Below, piece after piece: positions 25,319 to 34,356 of a DNA stretch of 64,000 nt. The DNA comes from Prevotella sp. UBA2850. GTDB taxonomy: Bacteria; Bacteroidota; Bacteroidia; Bacteroidales; Bacteroidaceae. A program made the position numbers and the translations under genes. Below the pieces are notes generated by a model that saw nothing but the letters and a program-made list of their open reading frames with translations, was not told the DNA's origin and did not search any database. The stretch covers positions 1 through 64,000 of the forward strand of contig DEFO01000013.1 of assembly GCA_002350805.1 (NCBI GenBank). Reading direction: 5' to 3'. Numbering within the stretch: position 1 is the first letter of the stretch; the number at the start of each line of letters is the position of its first letter.

Positions 25319-25435
25319 TCAGTTAAATATCCGTTTCGTTGATGAGTTGTATCGTGGTTGATGACCGTGGATAGGCCTTTCCTCGTTACTGTTTGATGAT
25401 TCCCATTCAATCATTGCCTACTTTGATTTCCTGTG

Positions 25436-25466
25436 CAAAGATAAGACATATTGCTAGAAAGACAAA
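25436..25466 (-). promoter_or_regulatory. promoter of the dapF-dapL-glnN array
   Basis: On the minus strand TTTG (25466-25463), 19 nt, TATCTTTG (25443-25436). It leaves a leader of about 110 nt before dapF. Confidence 0.75.
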
Positions 25467-25654
25467 TACCAAGAAGTTGCTATTTATTTAAATAATGATG
25501 GAAAATGACATTTTGTAAATGAAGATGGTAAATCCTTGTCAGAAATCCAACAAAAACTTGATGAAAAAGCCCACTGTACTGACACATTGTCACTTGATGA
25601 AATTATTAACAATCAAAGTCTCACTTTTCTGATGGTTTTACATGCCTGTCACGC

Positions 25655-25662
25655 TACCTTTG
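25655..25662 (+). promoter_or_regulatory. -7 element for pyrG
   Basis: TACCTTTG, with predicted start of transcription near 25669. This supports the GTG start at 25698, since any longer pyrG frame would begin upstream of the transcript. The rest of the 379-bp gap 25319-25697 holds nothing else recognisable beyond the dapF promoter. Confidence 0.6.
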
Positions 25663-25697
25663 TATCAGTTTTCAAACATGTCATATATTATATTAAG

Positions 25698-27341
25698 GTG
25701 GAAACAAAGTATATTTTTATCACAGGAGGCGTGGCCTCGTCGCTGGGCAAAGGCATCATCTCGGCATCATTGGGCAAGCTGTTGCAGGCACGGGGCTACC
25801 ATATTACCATTCAGAAGTTCGACCCTTACATCAACATCGACCCTGGAACACTGAACCCCTATGAGCATGGTGAGTGCTACGTGACAGCCGACGGCATGGA
25901 GACCGACCTCGACCTGGGACATTACGAGCGGTTTACCGGCATTGAGACCACCCGCTACAACAGTGTGACCACAGGGCGCATCTATTTGAGCGTCATCGAG
26001 CGTGAGCGGCGGGGCGACTATCTGGGCAAAACCATCCAGGTGGTGCCGCATATTACCGATGAGATCAAACGGCGCATCCTACTGAATGCCACCAAGCAAT
26101 ACCTCGATTTTGTCATCACAGAGATAGGTGGTACCATCGGCGACATCGAGAGCCAGCCGTTCCTCGAGGCAATCCGGCAGCTGCGCTGGGAGTTAGGGCC
26201 GCAGCGGGCGCTCAGCGTCCATCTCACCTATGTGCCCTATTTGGCAGCGGCAGGCGAACTGAAGACCAAGCCCACACAAACCAGTGTGAAGCAGTTGCAA
26301 GGCCTAGGCATACAACCCGAGGTGCTGGTGCTGCGCACCGAGCATGAGTTGGGCGACGACCTCAGGGCCAAGGTGGCCCACTTCTGTAATGTAGATGTAG
26401 AGGCCGTGGTTCAGAGCCAGGACTTGCCGAGCATCTACGAGGTGCCCGTGAATATGCAGAGGCAGGGATTGGATGCTATTATTCTCAGGAAAATGGGAGC
26501 CCTCGCCGATGCTTCTGCCCATGCAGCCGCTGCTGACGACCTTCACGAGGGGATGGCTTCGTGGATGGCATTCCTTCAGCTTCGCAAGCAGGCTACCGAG
26601 GTCGTTGAGATAGGACTTGTGGGAAAATACGACCTACAGGATGCCTATAAGAGCATTCTTGAGAGCCTCGCTCATGCAGGCACATACCATCATCGTAAGG
26701 TGCAGGCGCATTTCATCAACAGCGAGCACCTTACTGCCGGCAATGTAGGCGCGCAATTGCAGGGCATGGCGGGCATCGTCATCTGCCCTGGGTTTGGTTC
26801 ACGGGGCATCGATGGGAAGATCATAGCTGCCCAGTATGCTCGTACCCACGACATCCCCACGCTTGGCATTTGTCTGGGCATGCAGATGATGGTTGTCGAG
26901 TATGCCCGCAACGTATTGGGGTATCATGACGCCCATAGCAGCGAGATCGATGCTCTGACACCCCATAATGTCATCGATATGATGGAAGAGCAGAAGAGCA
27001 TCACGCAGATGGGCGGCACCATGCGGCTGGGCAGTTATGAGTGTGAGCTGCAGAAGGGTAGCCGGGCGTGGGCTTCCTACGGGGGCGCCACGATCATCAG
27101 AGAACGTCATCGCCACCGCTACGAGTTCAACAACCACTATCTGGCAGCCTTCGAGGCGGCTGGTATGAAGTGCGTGGGCATCCATCCTGCCGCCCGTCTG
27201 GTGGAAATCGTGGAGGTCCCTGCCCTGAGATGGTATGTCGGCACTCAGTTCCACCCCGAGTATTCGTCAACGGTGCTCCACCCGCACCCCTTGTTCATGT
27301 CGTTCATTCAAGCTTGCATCGATGGAACAGCTGAAGCATGA
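25698..27341 (+). CDS. pyrG: CTP synthase
   Basis: A 547-residue two-domain enzyme that aminates UTP to CTP with glutamine and ATP. The amidoligase domain starts with TKYIFITGGVASSLGKGIIS (P-loop), and the C-terminal class I amidotransferase has the nucleophile in LGICLGMQMMVVEYAR and a catalytic His-Glu in QFHPEYSS. I choose the GTG at 25698 because CTP synthases begin just before this KYIF block and a promoter lies inside the longer frame. The 3' end overlaps purF by 20 bp, indicating coupled expression. Confidence 0.95.
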   Translation: METKYIFITGGVASSLGKGIISASLGKLLQARGYHITIQKFDPYINIDPGTLNPYEHGECYVTADGMETDLDLGHYERFTGIETTRYNSVTTGRIYLSVIERERRGDYLGKTIQVVPHITDEIKRRILLNATKQYLDFVITEIGGTIGDIESQPFLEAIRQLRWELGPQRALSVHLTYVPYLAAAGELKTKPTQTSVKQLQGLGIQPEVLVLRTEHELGDDLRAKVAHFCNVDVEAVVQSQDLPSIYEVPVNMQRQGLDAIILRKMGALADASAHAAAADDLHEGMASWMAFLQLRKQATEVVEIGLVGKYDLQDAYKSILESLAHAGTYHHRKVQAHFINSEHLTAGNVGAQLQGMAGIVICPGFGSRGIDGKIIAAQYARTHDIPTLGICLGMQMMVVEYARNVLGYHDAHSSEIDALTPHNVIDMMEEQKSITQMGGTMRLGSYECELQKGSRAWASYGGATIIRERHRHRYEFNNHYLAAFEAAGMKCVGIHPAARLVEIVEVPALRWYVGTQFHPEYSSTVLHPHPLFMSFIQACIDGTAEA

Positions 27342-29106
27342 GTGTGGTGTGGCGATGATTCGCCTGCTGAAGCCGCAGAGCTATTACGAGGCAAAGTATG
27401 GCACGAAGCGTTATGGGTTGGACAAGCTCTACCTCATGATGGAGAAACAGCACAACCGTGGACAGGAAGGGGCTGGCATGGCCTGTGTCAGTCTGCATGC
27501 CCCGGCTGGCGAGGAATATATGTTCCGTGAGCGTGCCGAGGGCAAGGGTGCCATCACCGAGATCTTCAAGAGTATAGAGAGAGGCTTCGTCTCCGACGAT
27601 GGCACTTCTCCCCATTCTCCGTCCTCCATCTTCAGTTCCCAGTTGTTCTTGGGCCATCTGCGCTATTCCACAACAGGCAAGAGCGGCCTGCAGTATGTGC
27701 ATCCCTTCCTCAGGCGGAACAACTGGCGCGCCAAGAACCTCTGTCTGTGTGGTAACTTCAACATGACCAACATCGGCGAGGTCTTCCGGTTTCTCACCGC
27801 TCAGGGACAATCGCCCCGCATCTATGGCGACTCCTATATCACCCTCGAACTGATGGGCCACCGCCTCGACCGTGAGGTGGAGCGCCTCTTCGTCGAGGCC
27901 AGGGAACTGGGACTGCAGGGTACCGCCATCACACGGCATATCGACGACCATGTAGAGATAGCGAATGTATTGAAGACCGCCATGCGCCATTTCGACGGCG
28001 GCTATGTGATGTGCGGCCTGACGGGCAGCGGCGAGATGTTTGCCATACGTGACCCGTGGGGCATCCGTCCCGCCTATTGGTATTGCGACGACGAGGTGGT
28101 GGTGCTGGCATCCGAGCGGCCTGTCATCCAGACGTGCTTCGACCTGCCGGCAGACCATATCTACGAACTGCTGCCCGGACAGTCGCTCATCGTCCGCAGA
28201 AACGGCGAGGTTCGTCAGCAGCAGATTCTTCCCCCTGAGAAACTCTCGGCCTGCAGTTTCGAGCGGATCTATTTCAGCCGGGGCTCCGACCGCGATATCT
28301 ATCAAGAGCGCAAACGGCTTGGCCAGCAGCTCACACCGGCCATCATGCAGGCCATCGGTGGCGATGTGGCCCATACCGTCTTCTCGTATGTCCCCAACAC
28401 GGCCGAGGTGGCTTTCTATGGCATGACCGACGGTATCAGGAAACTGAGCTACGACGTGAGAACGGAGAAGGTCGTCTGGAAAGACATCAAACTGCGCACC
28501 TTCATCACCGAGGGGTCCGAGCGCAACGACCTTGCTGCCCACGTCTACGACATCACCTACGGTTCACTGCAACCTTATGCCGACCAGCTTGTCATCATCG
28601 ACGATAGCATAGTGCGTGGCACCACGCTCCGCGAGAGCGTCTTCAAAATCCTCGATCGCCTGCACCCCAGGAAGATTGTCATGGTGAGCAGCTCGCCCCA
28701 AATCCGCTATCCCGACTACTATGGCATCGACATGCCCCGACTGGAGGAGCTCTGTGCCTTCCGCGCTGCCATGGCACTCATCAAGGAGCGGGGTATGCAG
28801 CAGCTCACCGCCGATGTCTACCGGAAATGCAAGGCATCACCCCTCTCGGCCAACCATGTACGGGCCATCTACGCGCCCTTCAGTGTCGACGAACTGAACC
28901 GTAAGATCGCCGAGATGCTCCGTCCCAAGGGTATGCAGGCACCCGTCGAACTGGTGTTCCAGAGCTTGGAAGGACTGCACAAGGCTTGTCCCCATCACCC
29001 TGGCGACTGGTATTTCTCTGGCCGTTATCCCACCCCTGGTGGCATCCGTCTTTGCAACGAGGCCTTTGTGAACTATGTAGAACAGGTATTGAAAATGCAA
29101 CTTTAA
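27322..29106 (+). CDS. purF: amidophosphoribosyltransferase (PurF-like)
   Basis: A 594-residue glutamine PRPP amidotransferase, the first committed step of purine synthesis. An N-terminal Ntn hydrolase domain has the candidate nucleophile C8 in HECGVA after a short propeptide, with HNRGQEGAG as substrate loop. The C-terminal phosphoribosyltransferase carries VIIDDSIVRGTTLRES. It is longer than E. coli PurF and belongs to the long Bacteroidota form. Residues about 92-105 (DDGTSPHSPSSIFS) look like a linker insertion with repeat-like DNA. It starts inside the end of pyrG and is followed 3 bp later by carA. Confidence 0.88.
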   Translation: MEQLKHECGVAMIRLLKPQSYYEAKYGTKRYGLDKLYLMMEKQHNRGQEGAGMACVSLHAPAGEEYMFRERAEGKGAITEIFKSIERGFVSDDGTSPHSPSSIFSSQLFLGHLRYSTTGKSGLQYVHPFLRRNNWRAKNLCLCGNFNMTNIGEVFRFLTAQGQSPRIYGDSYITLELMGHRLDREVERLFVEARELGLQGTAITRHIDDHVEIANVLKTAMRHFDGGYVMCGLTGSGEMFAIRDPWGIRPAYWYCDDEVVVLASERPVIQTCFDLPADHIYELLPGQSLIVRRNGEVRQQQILPPEKLSACSFERIYFSRGSDRDIYQERKRLGQQLTPAIMQAIGGDVAHTVFSYVPNTAEVAFYGMTDGIRKLSYDVRTEKVVWKDIKLRTFITEGSERNDLAAHVYDITYGSLQPYADQLVIIDDSIVRGTTLRESVFKILDRLHPRKIVMVSSSPQIRYPDYYGIDMPRLEELCAFRAAMALIKERGMQQLTADVYRKCKASPLSANHVRAIYAPFSVDELNRKIAEMLRPKGMQAPVELVFQSLEGLHKACPHHPGDWYFSGRYPTPGGIRLCNEAFVNYVEQVLKMQL

Positions 29107-29109
29107 GTC

Positions 29110-30294
29110 ATGAGAGAAGCAAAACTGATACTCAGCGATGGCAGCGAGTTTTGCGGCTGGTCGTTCGGATACGATGCCGATACCGTAGGCGAGGTGGTGT
29201 TCAACACCGCCATGACGGGCTATCCCGAGAGCCTTACAGACCCTAGTTATGCGGGTCAGATACTGGTGACCACCTATCCGTTGGTGGGCAACTACGGAGT
29301 GCCCGACACTGGTGTGGGGCACGATGGTCTGCCGTTGTTCCTCGAGAGCAGCCGCATCCACGTCAAGGCATTGGTGGCCGCCGACTATAGCGAGCGCTAT
29401 TCCCACTGGAATGCGAAGGAGTCGCTGGCCGACTGGCTCAAACGCGAAAGAATCCCCGCCGTGACGGGCATCGACACACGGCGGTTGACAAAGATCCTGC
29501 GCGAGCATGGCGTAATGAGGGGACGGATAGAGACCCGCCCCCGGTCGCTCTCAGGCGCTGAGGCGGTCCATTGCCAGGCGGACTATGGAAGCGTGAACTG
29601 GGTTGAGCAGGTGAGCTGCCATGAGGTCGTTACCTACAAGCCAGCCTCCATGGCGGCAGCCGGTTCTTCACCCGTCACCTCCCACTCTTCCCCTCCTCGC
29701 GTTGTCTTGGTCGACTGCGGCGTCAAGGCCAACATCATCCGCTGTCTTCTCAGGCGTGGTGTAGAAGTCGTCCGCGTGCCCTGGGACTATGATTTCAATC
29801 AGTTGGCGTTCGACGGACTGTTCCTCGCCAATGGGCCCGGCGACCCTGAGCGCTGCGAGGCGACAGTCAGCCATATTCGCACGTTCCTGGCGACAGAGAA
29901 GACCAAACAGCCCGTCCACCCTTCCCATCGGAGCGCAGCCGGCGATGAGGCGGTCCGTCCCTGCATGGGAATCTGCCTGGGCAACCAGCTGCTGGCCCGT
30001 GCGGCAGGAGCCTTGACCTTTAAGTTGAAATATGGTCATCGCAGCCATAACCAGCCCGTGCGGCAGGTCGGCACGGCCAGATGCTTCATCACCTCACAGA
30101 ACCACGGCTATGCCGTCGACGACACCACGCTGCCCCCCGACTGGCTACCGCTGTTCGTCAATATGAACGACGGTTCTTGCGAGGGCATCCGCCACCAGTC
30201 CATGCCCTGGTTCTCTGCACAGTTTCACCCTGAGGCCTGCTCAGGCCCCACAGACACAGAGTGGTTGTTCGATGAATTTGTAAAAATGCTATGA
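29110..30294 (+). CDS. carA: carbamoyl-phosphate synthase small subunit
   Basis: A 394-residue glutaminase subunit. The N-terminal CPSase domain includes [22 protein letters not shown]. The class I amidotransferase nucleophile is C289 in [12 protein letters not shown], and His/Glu are in FHPEACSGP. Two low-complexity inserts, about residues 181-197 ([16 protein letters not shown]) and about 262-283, lengthen it relative to most CarA proteins. It overlaps carB by 4 bp (ATGA). Confidence 0.94.
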   Translation: MREAKLILSDGSEFCGWSFGYDADTVGEVVFNTAMTGYPESLTDPSYAGQILVTTYPLVGNYGVPDTGVGHDGLPLFLESSRIHVKALVAADYSERYSHWNAKESLADWLKRERIPAVTGIDTRRLTKILREHGVMRGRIETRPRSLSGAEAVHCQADYGSVNWVEQVSCHEVVTYKPASMAAAGSSPVTSHSSPPRVVLVDCGVKANIIRCLLRRGVEVVRVPWDYDFNQLAFDGLFLANGPGDPERCEATVSHIRTFLATEKTKQPVHPSHRSAAGDEAVRPCMGICLGNQLLARAAGALTFKLKYGHRSHNQPVRQVGTARCFITSQNHGYAVDDTTLPPDWLPLFVNMNDGSCEGIRHQSMPWFSAQFHPEACSGPTDTEWLFDEFVKML

Positions 30295-31988
30295 CGATGG
30301 AGAAGAAAATCAACAAAGTATTGCTGTTGGGCAGTGGCGCCCTGAAAATCGGTCAGGCGGGCGAGTTCGACTATAGCGGTGCCCAGGCGCTGAAAGCCCT
30401 CAAGGAAGAAGGCATCCGCTCCGTGCTCGTCAATCCCAACATCGCTACCGTGCAGACCTCCAAGGATGTGGCCGACACGGTCTATTTCCAGCCCGTGACA
30501 CCCGAGTTTGTCGAGAGGGTCATAGAGAAAGAGCGCCCCGATGGCATCTTGCTGAGTTTCGGCGGTCAGACCGCGCTCAACTGCGGCGTGGAGCTTTACA
30601 GGAAAGGTGTATTCGAGAAATATGGTGTCAAAGTCCTTGGCACACCCGTTCAGGCAATCATCGATACCGAAGACCGCGACCTCTTTGTCAAGCGTCTTGA
30701 CGAGATTGGCGTGAAGACCATCAAGAGCGAAGCTTGCAATACCATTGAGGAAGTACAGAAGGCCGCTCACGGACTGGGCTTCCCCGTCATCCTTCGTGCA
30801 GCCTATGCCCTCGGTGGCCTTGGCTCGGGCTTCTGTGACAACGATGAGGAACTGCTGACCCAGGCAGAGGAAGCTTTCGCCTTCTCTCCTCAAGTGTTAG
30901 TAGAGAAGTCGCTGAAAGGATGGAAGGAGATTGAATATGAAGTGGTGCGCGACAGGTACGACAACTGCATCACCGTCTGCAACATGGAGAACTTCGACCC
31001 GCTCGGCATCCATACAGGCGAGAGCATTGTCGTTGCTCCATCGCAAACGCTCTCGAACAGCGAATACCATCAACTGCGCGCACTGGCCATCACCATCATC
31101 CGCCATCTTGGCGTCGTGGGCGAGTGCAACGTACAGTATGCCCTCGACCCGCAGAGCGAAGACTACCGTGTCATTGAGGTCAACGCCCGCCTCTCCCGTT
31201 CGTCGGCACTCGCATCCAAAGCCACGGGCTATCCCCTGGCATTCGTGGCTGCCAAGCTCGCACTCGGCTACGGACTCTTCGAACTGAAGAACAGCGTGAC
31301 CAAAACCACCAGCGCCTTCTTCGAACCCGCCCTCGACTATGTGGTGGTGAAGATTCCACGTTGGGACCTCACCAAGTTCCGTGGCGTCAGCCGCACCCTA
31401 GGCTCGTCGATGAAGAGCGTGGGAGAGGTGATGGCCATCGGGCGTACCTTCGAGGAGGCGCTGCAGAAAGGACTTCGGATGATAGGGCAGGGCATGCACG
31501 GCTTTGTGGAAAACCACGAGATCGTCATCCGAGACATCGTCCGGTCGCTGCATGAGCCTACCGACATGCGCATATTTGTCGTATCGAAGGCCCTCCAGCT
31601 GGGCTACACCGTCGGTCAGATCCATCAGCTGACGATGATCGACTGCTGGTTCCTCGAGAAACTGAAGCATATCGTGGATATCGACATGCGGCTGAAGGCC
31701 TTCACGCCCATAGCCGGCATAGCGGTCAGCATGCACCCCCTCGAAGTGGTGGAGTATCTCGATACTCCAGAGTTCGTCTCACTTTTACGCGAGGCCAAGG
31801 TCTACGGTTTCTCCGATTTCCAGATAGCCCGCGCCATCGGACTAGAGCATTGTCTGCCCATGGAAAAGGCAGGCTTGCTGGTCCGCTCATGGCGCAAGCT
31901 GTTGGGCATAGAGCCCACCGTCAACCAGATTGACACATTGGCAGCGGAATACCCGGCACAGACAAACTACCTCTATTTGTCGTATTAG
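30291..31988 (+). CDS. carB: carbamoyl-phosphate synthase large subunit, N-terminal half only
   Basis: A 565-residue protein equal to the first half of CarB, whose normal length is about 1070. The first ATP-grasp (carboxyphosphate) domain is complete: [69 protein letters not shown]. The oligomerisation domain follows and ends [19 protein letters not shown], then TAG. The second ATP-grasp domain (carbamoyl phosphate step) and allosteric domain are absent; intergenic repeat copy B begins at the stop codon. Either a truncated pseudogene, a functional split gene with the other half elsewhere, or an assembly join. No frameshift is visible in the retained half. Confidence 0.85.
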   Translation: MTMEKKINKVLLLGSGALKIGQAGEFDYSGAQALKALKEEGIRSVLVNPNIATVQTSKDVADTVYFQPVTPEFVERVIEKERPDGILLSFGGQTALNCGVELYRKGVFEKYGVKVLGTPVQAIIDTEDRDLFVKRLDEIGVKTIKSEACNTIEEVQKAAHGLGFPVILRAAYALGGLGSGFCDNDEELLTQAEEAFAFSPQVLVEKSLKGWKEIEYEVVRDRYDNCITVCNMENFDPLGIHTGESIVVAPSQTLSNSEYHQLRALAITIIRHLGVVGECNVQYALDPQSEDYRVIEVNARLSRSSALASKATGYPLAFVAAKLALGYGLFELKNSVTKTTSAFFEPALDYVVVKIPRWDLTKFRGVSRTLGSSMKSVGEVMAIGRTFEEALQKGLRMIGQGMHGFVENHEIVIRDIVRSLHEPTDMRIFVVSKALQLGYTVGQIHQLTMIDCWFLEKLKHIVDIDMRLKAFTPIAGIAVSMHPLEVVEYLDTPEFVSLLREAKVYGFSDFQIARAIGLEHCLPMEKAGLLVRSWRKLLGIEPTVNQIDTLAAEYPAQTNYLYLSY

Positions 31989-32141
31989 GCCCCCCACCAA
32001 CTCCCCCGAGGAGGAGAGGCCTGCCAGCTTGAGCACTCTAACTTCATGGATAGGGTCTTCAAGTCGGAAAGGTAATCATACTTGTCACTTCTCACTTCTC
32101 ACTTCTCACTTGTCACTTAGATTACCTCCCACACTCCTGAA
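31989..32141 (+). repeat. modular intergenic repeat, copy B (5'-truncated)
   Basis: The 323-bp gap 31989-32311 has no gene. It begins with CCCCCCACCAACTCCCCC and GAGGAGGAGAG, then TCGGAAAGGTAATCATACTT, a run of CACTTCTCACTTCTCACTTG words and CTCCCACACTCCT. Block order is as in copy A (20763-20893), but the left third of copy A is missing and carB abuts directly. Confidence 0.8.
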
Positions 32142-32162
32142 ACTTCTCTTGTCAAAGGGGGT

Positions 32163-32199
32163 CATTCAAAGCGCCGTCCGTTATGGATGGCGCTTTGAA
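32163..32199. other. long perfect hairpin in intergenic DNA
   Basis: ATTCAAAGCGCCGTCC pairs with GGATGGCGCTTTGAAT around a 4-5 nt loop (one G-T pair). No T-run follows on either strand, so it may be a processing site or a weak terminator for the region after carB. Confidence 0.6.
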
Positions 32200-32311
32200 T
32201 AGGAGAACCTTAAAACTTAAAACTAGCCCCTATATTTTGCATTTTTCAGGCCACACACGGTGGGCTGTCAGATGCCAGCAGCATCATTCCCCCCAAAAAA
32301 TCCCCATAAAA

Positions 32312-33082
32312 TCACTTATTCTCTTGCACGGGGAACTTCTTGCGGGCCTCCTTCAACGTTTCTTCGGCTTTCATCATCGTGGCCATGCGCTCCAGCTTCT
32401 TTTCATCGTCCTGCTGGGGCTCAAGGGTGTACTTCTTGCTGAACGCAGCCAGTTCCTTCTCGCTGATGTGCATCATCTCCATGCATATATTGCGTATATT
32501 CGTCATGCCTTCCAAGTAGCTGCCGCTCAAATAGACCAGCTCGGGGAAATCCATTTGTAAGAAGTTCTCTATCGACTCGGCAGGCGGGTATTTCTCTGCC
32601 GGGCCGCTAATGGCTTCTCTGACGGCATCGGTGTAGCTCTGACGAGACATGTAGAACGACGACACCTGCTGGATGAAGTAGGCATTGCTGATGGTGTTGA
32701 AGGTCTCGATGCTCGAGGTGAATATCTGCTCGGTGGTCTTCTGCATACTGGCTTGGGATGCCATGATGGCATCTAGTATAAGGAAGCGCAGGCTGTCGTA
32801 CTGTTCGGGATGGCGGGCCACCGCCAGCTGGGCGTCCAGGGCATGCTGGAAGGATGAATCGTTCTTCTGCATCATCTGGAGGCTCTGGTCGAAGTCGTAG
32901 ATGAGCATCATCACCATCTCGCGTTTCTGCGACTCTTTCTTGTGCTTGTCGACGAAATAGGCGGTGCCGAAGGTGAGCACGATGGAGATGGTGGTTGCCA
33001 CGAGCGACAGCAGGAACTGCTTCACCGTGGCCAGTCCGCTGCCATTGGCCAGACTCTTTGGGGTGTGTAGTTTGATGTTCAT
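32312..33082 (-). CDS. membrane-anchored protein of unknown function
   Basis: A 256-residue protein with one N-terminal transmembrane helix (about 22-44, FLLSLVATTISIVLTFGTAYF) and a long, mostly helical charged remainder (KHKKESQKREMV..., EKKLERMATMMKAEETLKEARKK at the C-terminus). The soluble part would be exported or cytoplasmic depending on topology. No enzyme motif is visible. The start is the ATG at 33082; longer in-frame extensions are antisense-like GC-rich sequence. It lies downstream of the Rid-family gene on the same strand, 83 bp away. Confidence 0.7.
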   Translation of the reverse strand: MNIKLHTPKSLANGSGLATVKQFLLSLVATTISIVLTFGTAYFVDKHKKESQKREMVMMLIYDFDQSLQMMQKNDSSFQHALDAQLAVARHPEQYDSLRFLILDAIMASQASMQKTTEQIFTSSIETFNTISNAYFIQQVSSFYMSRQSYTDAVREAISGPAEKYPPAESIENFLQMDFPELVYLSGSYLEGMTNIRNICMEMMHISEKELAAFSKKYTLEPQQDDEKKLERMATMMKAEETLKEARKKFPVQENK

Positions 33083-33165
33083 AGGGCTTATTCTTGAATG
33101 ATGTTCTGCAGGTGTTTCTGTGGGGCCTTGCCGCAAAGAGTACGGCTGGCGGAGCAGGCTGACCG

Positions 33166-34308
33166 TCAGTAGGCGGGGAACTGGCGGGCGGCTTGCGACC
33201 GGATGGCCATGCACTCCATCTCGACGAGCCATCCGGAGCGGCAGACGGGGGCGAGAACGATGACGCGCGGCGTGTGGGGGAAGCGCTCGTCGTAGAGCTG
33301 CCGCACGGTGTCGTAGTCGGCAATGTCGCGCAGATAGACAATCATCTGCATCACATCGTCGTAGGTGCAGCCGGCTTCGCCGAGCAGCGCCTCGACATTG
33401 CCCCACATGTGACGGGTCTGGGCGGCTACGTCGCCGGGGTGGACGATCTCGCCCTTGTTGTTGATGCTGGCGGTGCCGGAGATGAACACATGGCGGCGGT
33501 CGCCATAGTCGACGCATGTGCCGCGCTCGAAGCTGACGCCGTAGTCGCTGGTGCGGTTGAGGCGGTGGGCGGCATAGAGATAGCTGACTTGTCCGGGCTG
33601 CAGCCCGTCGATGGCGTAGTTGTCCATCTGCGAGAGCACCTTGGGGTCGGCCTGGCGGCCTCCGATGCCTGTGCTGGCAATGAAATGGGTGTCATCGGTG
33701 AGGTCTTGGGTGAAGAATACCTGGTTGCGGGCCTTCACCACCCCGGGGTAGTTGTTGTCGACATCATTGACGAAGAACCACGTGCGGATGCAGTTGTCGG
33801 CCAGCCGGCAGCCCTCCTGTGCCAGCTGCATGATGTACTCGTTGAGCAGCAGGCGCGTCTGGTATTCAGAGTTCTTGGCGAGGTTGTGGGCACTGGCATT
33901 CCACAGGTGTCGGTAGCTGCCGTGGCGCACCTCGTAGAGTCCGCTGGGCAGCGCACGCGTCTCGACATGGGTCTGCAGGTAGACCCACAGGGCGATCTTG
34001 GTGCCGTCGAGGGGCGACTGCTGGATGACGGACAGGGCATAGTCGCTATAGTCGAGTTCGAGCCAGAGTACCTCGCCCGACTGGTTGTAGGCGTCGCTGA
34101 GGAAATAGCGCTTGAAGACGGGCTTGGCTCCGCCCAGCTGGCCATGGACAAGCTGGGTGAGGGTGTCGTCGATGGCCTTCAGCTGACTGGAGTAGGGCAG
34201 GCGGTGGTCGGTGACATGTATCATGACATGATGCTCGGCCACCTCGCTGTCGGCAGTCGTGAAACTGGCTATCTCGGCGCAGGTCTTATCGAAAATGATT
34301 TCCTTCAT
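33166..34308 (-). CDS. Rid/YjgF superfamily protein, chorismatase-like architecture
   Basis: A 380-residue cytoplasmic protein. The last third (about 260-375) is a YjgF/RidA-like domain: HVFISGTASINNKGEIVHPGDVAAQTRHMWGNVEALL and DVMQMIVYLRDIADY. The upstream part resembles the N-terminal domain seen in FkbO/Hyg5-type chorismatases and larger Rid homologues (YLYAAHRLNRTSDYGVSFERG). It may be an imine deaminase or chorismate-acting enzyme; the reaction cannot be settled from sequence. A TACCTTTG element 6 bp before the ATG implies a nearly leaderless mRNA. Confidence 0.7.
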   Translation of the reverse strand: MKEIIFDKTCAEIASFTTADSEVAEHHVMIHVTDHRLPYSSQLKAIDDTLTQLVHGQLGGAKPVFKRYFLSDAYNQSGEVLWLELDYSDYALSVIQQSPLDGTKIALWVYLQTHVETRALPSGLYEVRHGSYRHLWNASAHNLAKNSEYQTRLLLNEYIMQLAQEGCRLADNCIRTWFFVNDVDNNYPGVVKARNQVFFTQDLTDDTHFIASTGIGGRQADPKVLSQMDNYAIDGLQPGQVSYLYAAHRLNRTSDYGVSFERGTCVDYGDRRHVFISGTASINNKGEIVHPGDVAAQTRHMWGNVEALLGEAGCTYDDVMQMIVYLRDIADYDTVRQLYDERFPHTPRVIVLAPVCRSGWLVEMECMAIRSQAARQFPAY

Positions 34309-34313
34309 GGCTG

Positions 34314-34321
34314 CAAAGGTA
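34314..34321 (-). promoter_or_regulatory. -7 element for the Rid-family gene
   Basis: TACCTTTG on the minus strand. The expected transcription start falls almost on the ATG at 34308, suggesting leaderless translation. Confidence 0.5.
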
Positions 34322-34356
34322 ATAAAAATATTTGAAAAACGCAGGTTTTTGCAAAA

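Noticed and set aside
25536..25697. 54-residue N-terminal extension of PyrG
   Set aside because: A promoter -7 element lies within it and CTP synthases start at the KYIF block.
32163..32199. Rho-independent terminator
   Set aside because: The stem is strong but neither side has a T-run, so it is listed only as a hairpin.
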